Part shown: positions 7,594 through 10,023 of the stretch, one piece after another
Position numbering within the stretch: position 1 is the first letter of the stretch
Layout: the number at the start of each line of letters is the position of its first letter
From: Stramenopiles sp. TOSAG23-3
Taxonomy: Eukaryota > Sar
Direction: 5' to 3'
Assembly: GCA_900128585.1 (NCBI GenBank)
Contig: LT642855.1
Coordinates: 1-10,023 of the forward strand
Length of the DNA: 10,023 bases
Notes under the pieces: generated by a model
Told to the model about the DNA's origin: nothing
Database searches by the model: none
What the model saw: only the letters and a program-made list of their open reading frames with translations
Position numbers and translations under genes: made by a program

Positions 7594-8278
7594 GGGGTAT
7601 CAACTTTGACTTAAGTTCTCACGTTTTCGTTTCTCTGATCCAATCCAATGTAAAAACGAAGAAAAGGGAATTAAAAAAAGGATAATGGGTCCAAATATTA
7701 ATTCTTTGATCATCTATAAATCGATCGTTCGTTATTTTAAACTTCTAGAATATTATACATCCCCCCCCGTGCTTAGCGTAGCAGAGTATATTGTTATTAT
7801 ATTTTCGTTACTAGAAATACAGAGGAAAGAACCTTCTTGGATCTCTTCTTAGTCTTACAGTGGTGTCCTCGTATTAATATTAAAATAATGGTGTGGCTTC
7901 TTCTGGCTTCCTCCTCCTTTTATTTTTTTTATTAAAAAATTTTAAAAAAAAAACAAATTTCAACCTTCTTTTTTTCATTAAAGAACAATTATATACTTGT
8001 ATTATTTAATACATATACTAATTCATATAATCCTATACAAATATAAACCCGTGAGAAGAAATTATGTGGTTGGTGGTGTGGTTGTTATTAATAGGTTGAA
8101 GGGGTTCACCTTCTTTCATTCTAATTTATATAATTAAGTTAACTCAAGGAATGAGACCTAGAAAAATAGGTTAATAATAGGAATGGCACAAAATAGGATA
8201 TTGTAGGGTGGTTGATTAGAAGCTTTTGTTTGTTTGTTTGTTTGTTTGTGTTGCGCCTTCCCCTTGTCTGTGTCTATT
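7594..8278. promoter_or_regulatory. Divergent intergenic region with two outward promoters
   Basis: The secreted-protein gene (-) and the Sec14-like gene (+) start from opposite edges of this 685-base gap, so it must contain both promoters. It is AT-rich, with a C8 run near 7761-7768, long A/T runs at 7918-7985 and a TATAAA at 7715-7720 (+ strand). That box is too far from 8279 to be its obvious TATA box. The last 30 bases before 8279 are pyrimidine-rich, following the TTTG repeat. I cannot place a transcription start. Confidence 0.55.
8225..8248 (+). repeat. (TTTG)6 microsatellite in the probable 5' UTR of the Sec14-like gene
   Basis: Six perfect TTTG units end 30 bases before the ATG at 8279. 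They are followed by TGTTGCGCC and a pyrimidine-rich leader. The repeat contains no ATG. It probably lies in the 5' UTR or core promoter and may vary in length. Confidence 0.9.
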
Positions 8279-9181
8279 ATGGCTAGTCTTGCAGAGGAAA
8301 CGGACGCTCCAGAGGAAGTGTCCAACATTGTGGATACCGCGAGCGTGAATGCTGTGACGACGTTTCGGCATAAATTAATGGACATATTGGTCGATTCTTC
8401 AGAGGAAGAGAAGGCTATCCAAGAAATGAGGGAGAACGCTGAGTTTGCGGACCTTCCCCAAGAGACGATCGTTCGTTTTTTGCGCGCCCGAGACCTTTCT
8501 GTGAAGGACGCAACCGCCATGTTGAACTACCACTTGGAGTTCAGAAAGCAGTGGATGAAAGACGAAATTACAGTAGACGAAATAATGCCTGCGCTGCAAT
8601 CGGGCTGCTGGTGTGTCGGTGGTCTGGACAAAGACGGCTCGCCCATTTTACTCGTAGACACCCGCCTGTGGAATCCGGCGGACTATTCCGTGGAAATATA
8701 CGTCAAATACCTGTGCTTCTTTTACGAACGGTGTTTTTCTCACAGGGAGTTTTACGGGATACCAGAGAACGTTCACCAAGTCGTCGTTGTCTTTGACATG
8801 CAGGGGTGGTCGTACTCGGATGCGTACTACTTGAAGTACATTCACCAACTTGTCAACATAAATCAAAACCAATATCCTGAGAGGCTGAAACGTGGTTTTT
8901 TGATCAACTGCCCTTGGATCTTCAAAGCGGCATGGGCGATCATCAAGCCTTGGATTGACAAGAAAACGGTCTCAAAGCTTGAGTTTACAACTGACAATAA
9001 TCTGACGGAGAAACTGACGGAATACATCCCGATTGACATCCTGAGCGAAGAGTATGGGGGAAGGAAGAAAGTGAAGGATTTTCTCAAGCCAAACCTGGCT
9101 GGGGTACCAAACTATGTACAGAGGTCCAGCAGGATTGGGAACATGGACACAGTCGCTGAGGGGGAAGAGGCCAAACCATAA
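8279..9181 (+). CDS. Sec14-like CRAL-TRIO phosphatidylinositol-transfer protein (300 aa)
   Basis: This is a complete Sec14-type lipid-binding protein, about the size of the yeast prototype. Known relatives exchange phosphatidylinositol and a second lipid between membranes and stimulate phosphoinositide synthesis at the Golgi and other membranes. The helical CRAL-TRIO-N segment spans about 42-90, with RFLRARD at 66-72. The lipid-binding domain follows at about 105-262 with DKDGSPILLVDTR, VVVFDMQGWSYS (169-180), YPERLKRGFLIN (199-210), IIKPWIDKKTVSKL and the closing EYGG (258-261). Glu201 and Lys233 match Sec14 Glu207 and Lys239, the residues that contact the inositol phosphate, with the same 32-residue spacing. 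The ligand is therefore probably phosphatidylinositol. There is no signal peptide or membrane span, so a cytosolic, peripheral-membrane protein is expected. The start at 8279 is the first ATG in frame; upstream in this frame there is only the TTTG leader. The short acidic tail after about 285 is not conserved family sequence. Confidence 0.95.
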   Translation: MASLAEETDAPEEVSNIVDTASVNAVTTFRHKLMDILVDSSEEEKAIQEMRENAEFADLPQETIVRFLRARDLSVKDATAMLNYHLEFRKQWMKDEITVDEIMPALQSGCWCVGGLDKDGSPILLVDTRLWNPADYSVEIYVKYLCFFYERCFSHREFYGIPENVHQVVVVFDMQGWSYSDAYYLKYIHQLVNINQNQYPERLKRGFLINCPWIFKAAWAIIKPWIDKKTVSKLEFTTDNNLTEKLTEYIPIDILSEEYGGRKKVKDFLKPNLAGVPNYVQRSSRIGNMDTVAEGEEAKP

Positions 9182-9209
9182 CCTTATGCTTTTTTATAAA
9201 CATTTTAAA

Positions 9210-9215
9210 AATAAA
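9210..9215 (+). terminator. Possible AATAAA polyadenylation signal of the Sec14-like gene
   Basis: AATAAA occurs 29 bases after the TAA stop, in an A-rich stretch. Position and sequence fit a eukaryotic poly(A) signal, but A-rich DNA gives such hexamers by chance. Confidence 0.4.
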
Positions 9216-9235
9216 AAATTGGCTCTTATTTAAGC

Positions 9236-9396
9236 TGATTGACAATCAACGACGAAATGAAATTAAAAAATCAAGCTAAAAAAACATCAAGATAGGATTA
9301 GGGTTGGAACCGAAATAGTAATAATTGATTTGATTAGCTTCCTCAAACCCTAATCCCCTAACTTGATTCTGAAATTTTGTTGTTGGTTGTCAATCA
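9236..9396. repeat. Imperfect long inverted repeat (foldback / MITE-like) between convergent genes
   Basis: The ends TGATTGACAATCAAC (9236-9250) and GTTGGTTGTCAATCA (9382-9396) pair at 14 of 15 positions. An inner pair, GGATTAGGGTT (9295-9305) and AACCCTAATCC (9346-9356), is perfect. TCAAG and CTTGA beside them also match, with a 2-base length difference between the arms. The central loop is about 40 bases. It lies where the 3' UTRs of the Sec14-like and SUMF2-like genes meet. It could be the remnant of a short non-autonomous transposon or a 3' UTR hairpin; no clear target-site duplication was identified. Confidence 0.65.
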
Positions 9397-9496
9397 CCGA
9401 GGGGATGATATAATTTCCAATGAACGAAAAAACATTTTAAAGTTGTATATAGTATGGAGTCTTAAAACATACTATAATTTGTTTTTTTTAAGCCCC

Positions 9497-10023
9497 TCAA
9501 AGGCTGCCCCTCTGTTCCTCCCTTTCTGCACTCTTCCTTGCGGCCTGCATCGACTTGAGCATCGCTGGCGTCAGGACGGACCCGCCAATGCCGCTATCTT
9601 TCAGGTACTTTTGCACCCCTTCCACCCCTTCGTCCGCCATAATTTTCTGGATCTTTTCCTGGTCGATACCCTGTCTCCGATTTTTCTTTCCCTGCTTCCA
9701 CCACCGTTTGCCACCTCCCCCTTTGCCACGAACGCACCGAAAGCCCGTATTAATTCCACCCGAGTCTGCGGTATTCCCCATCCGCGTTTGAATGGTGGCT
9801 TTGTGGTTGAACGAGCCGTCCACGCTATCAACGAAGGAACCTCCCTTAAGGACAAATCGCTCCCCCTGTTCTTCTGGTCGCTGTTGCGGTTCAAAGTGGC
9901 TGCTGGTCCACTCCCAAACATTGCCTACCATGTTGTACAGCGACATTTTTCCTCGGCGCCCAGAAGGGCCGTAAGCCCGTGCAGGCGCCACCCCGACGAA
10001 ACCGTCCATTCCAGAATTCTCGT
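9497..10023 (-). CDS. SUMF2-like (formylglycine-generating-enzyme fold) protein, C-terminal part only
   Basis: The frame is open to the right edge of the window, so the N-terminus is missing. The visible 174 residues start with the FGE-sulfatase-fold core: DGFVGVAPARAY, then NMVGNVWEWT (9905-9934), LKGGSF and, near the domain end, GFRCVRG. True formylglycine-generating enzyme has two active-site cysteines after GGS. Here those positions are Asp (9827-9829) and Ser (9812-9814). The motif DSVDGSFNHKATIQTRMGNT closely resembles the paralog SUMF2, which lacks the cysteines and does not make formylglycine but binds SUMF1 in the endoplasmic reticulum. A structural or regulatory role in the secretory pathway is therefore more likely than sulfatase activation. 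After the domain comes a basic and then helical tail of about 75 residues ending in RGSL, with no KDEL-type signal. The tail is unlike known SUMF2. The signal peptide, if any, lies outside the window. Confidence 0.88.
   Translation of the reverse strand, partial: ENSGMDGFVGVAPARAYGPSGRRGKMSLYNMVGNVWEWTSSHFEPQQRPEEQGERFVLKGGSFVDSVDGSFNHKATIQTRMGNTADSGGINTGFRCVRGKGGGGKRWWKQGKKNRRQGIDQEKIQKIMADEGVEGVQKYLKDSGIGGSVLTPAMLKSMQAARKSAEREEQRGSL

Noticed and set aside
8234-8278. Extension of the Sec14-like protein into the TTTG repeat
   Set aside because: The frame starts with TTG and would read the microsatellite as protein. The ATG at 8279 fits the family length.
9295-9356. Internal telomere
   Set aside because: Only single TTAGGG units are present on each arm, not a tandem array. 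They are better explained as arms of an inverted repeat.
9497-10023. Active formylglycine-generating enzyme (SUMF1)
   Set aside because: Both catalytic cysteine positions after GGS are replaced (Asp and Ser), and the local motif matches SUMF2.

Overview
The window looks like nuclear DNA from a unicellular eukaryote, probably an alga or another protist. Six unbroken protein genes of eukaryotic type lie on both strands, and none needs an intron. There is no operon spacing, and no Shine-Dalgarno sequences were seen. One protein carries a mitochondrial-type presequence and another a signal peptide with N-glycosylation sequons. One gene belongs to the Sec14 family and another is closest to the SUMF2 branch of the formylglycine-generating-enzyme fold. 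Coding DNA has balanced composition, while the 300-800 base gaps are strongly AT-rich with simple repeats. The sequence alone does not fix the lineage; a stramenopile or other microalga is only a guess.

Layout from left to right: a TTTC microsatellite and AT-rich spacer (1-802); a gamma-glutamylcyclotransferase/AIG2-like gene (803-1270, +); a convergent spacer; tRNase Z (1736-3289, -); a spacer; a large protein of unknown function with an acidic Met/Asp repeat (3902-5467, -); a spacer with a hairpin; a secreted protein with paired CxxC motifs and a periodic tyrosine-doublet tail (6082-7593, -); a divergent promoter region of about 685 bases; a Sec14-like CRAL-TRIO lipid-transfer protein (8279-9181, +); a convergent spacer holding a long imperfect inverted repeat; and the 3' part of a SUMF2-like gene (9497 to the window end, -).

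The genes do not form an obvious pathway. They cover glutathione or gamma-glutamyl chemistry, tRNA 3' processing, lipid transfer and a secretory-pathway FGE-fold protein, as expected of ordinary neighbours in a compact eukaryotic genome. I see no mobile-element gene, CRISPR array, rRNA or tRNA. No new multi-gene system is evident. The items most worth a second look are the tyrosine-doublet protein, the unknown 521-residue protein, the FGE-fold protein without catalytic cysteines, and the inverted repeat at 9236-9396.
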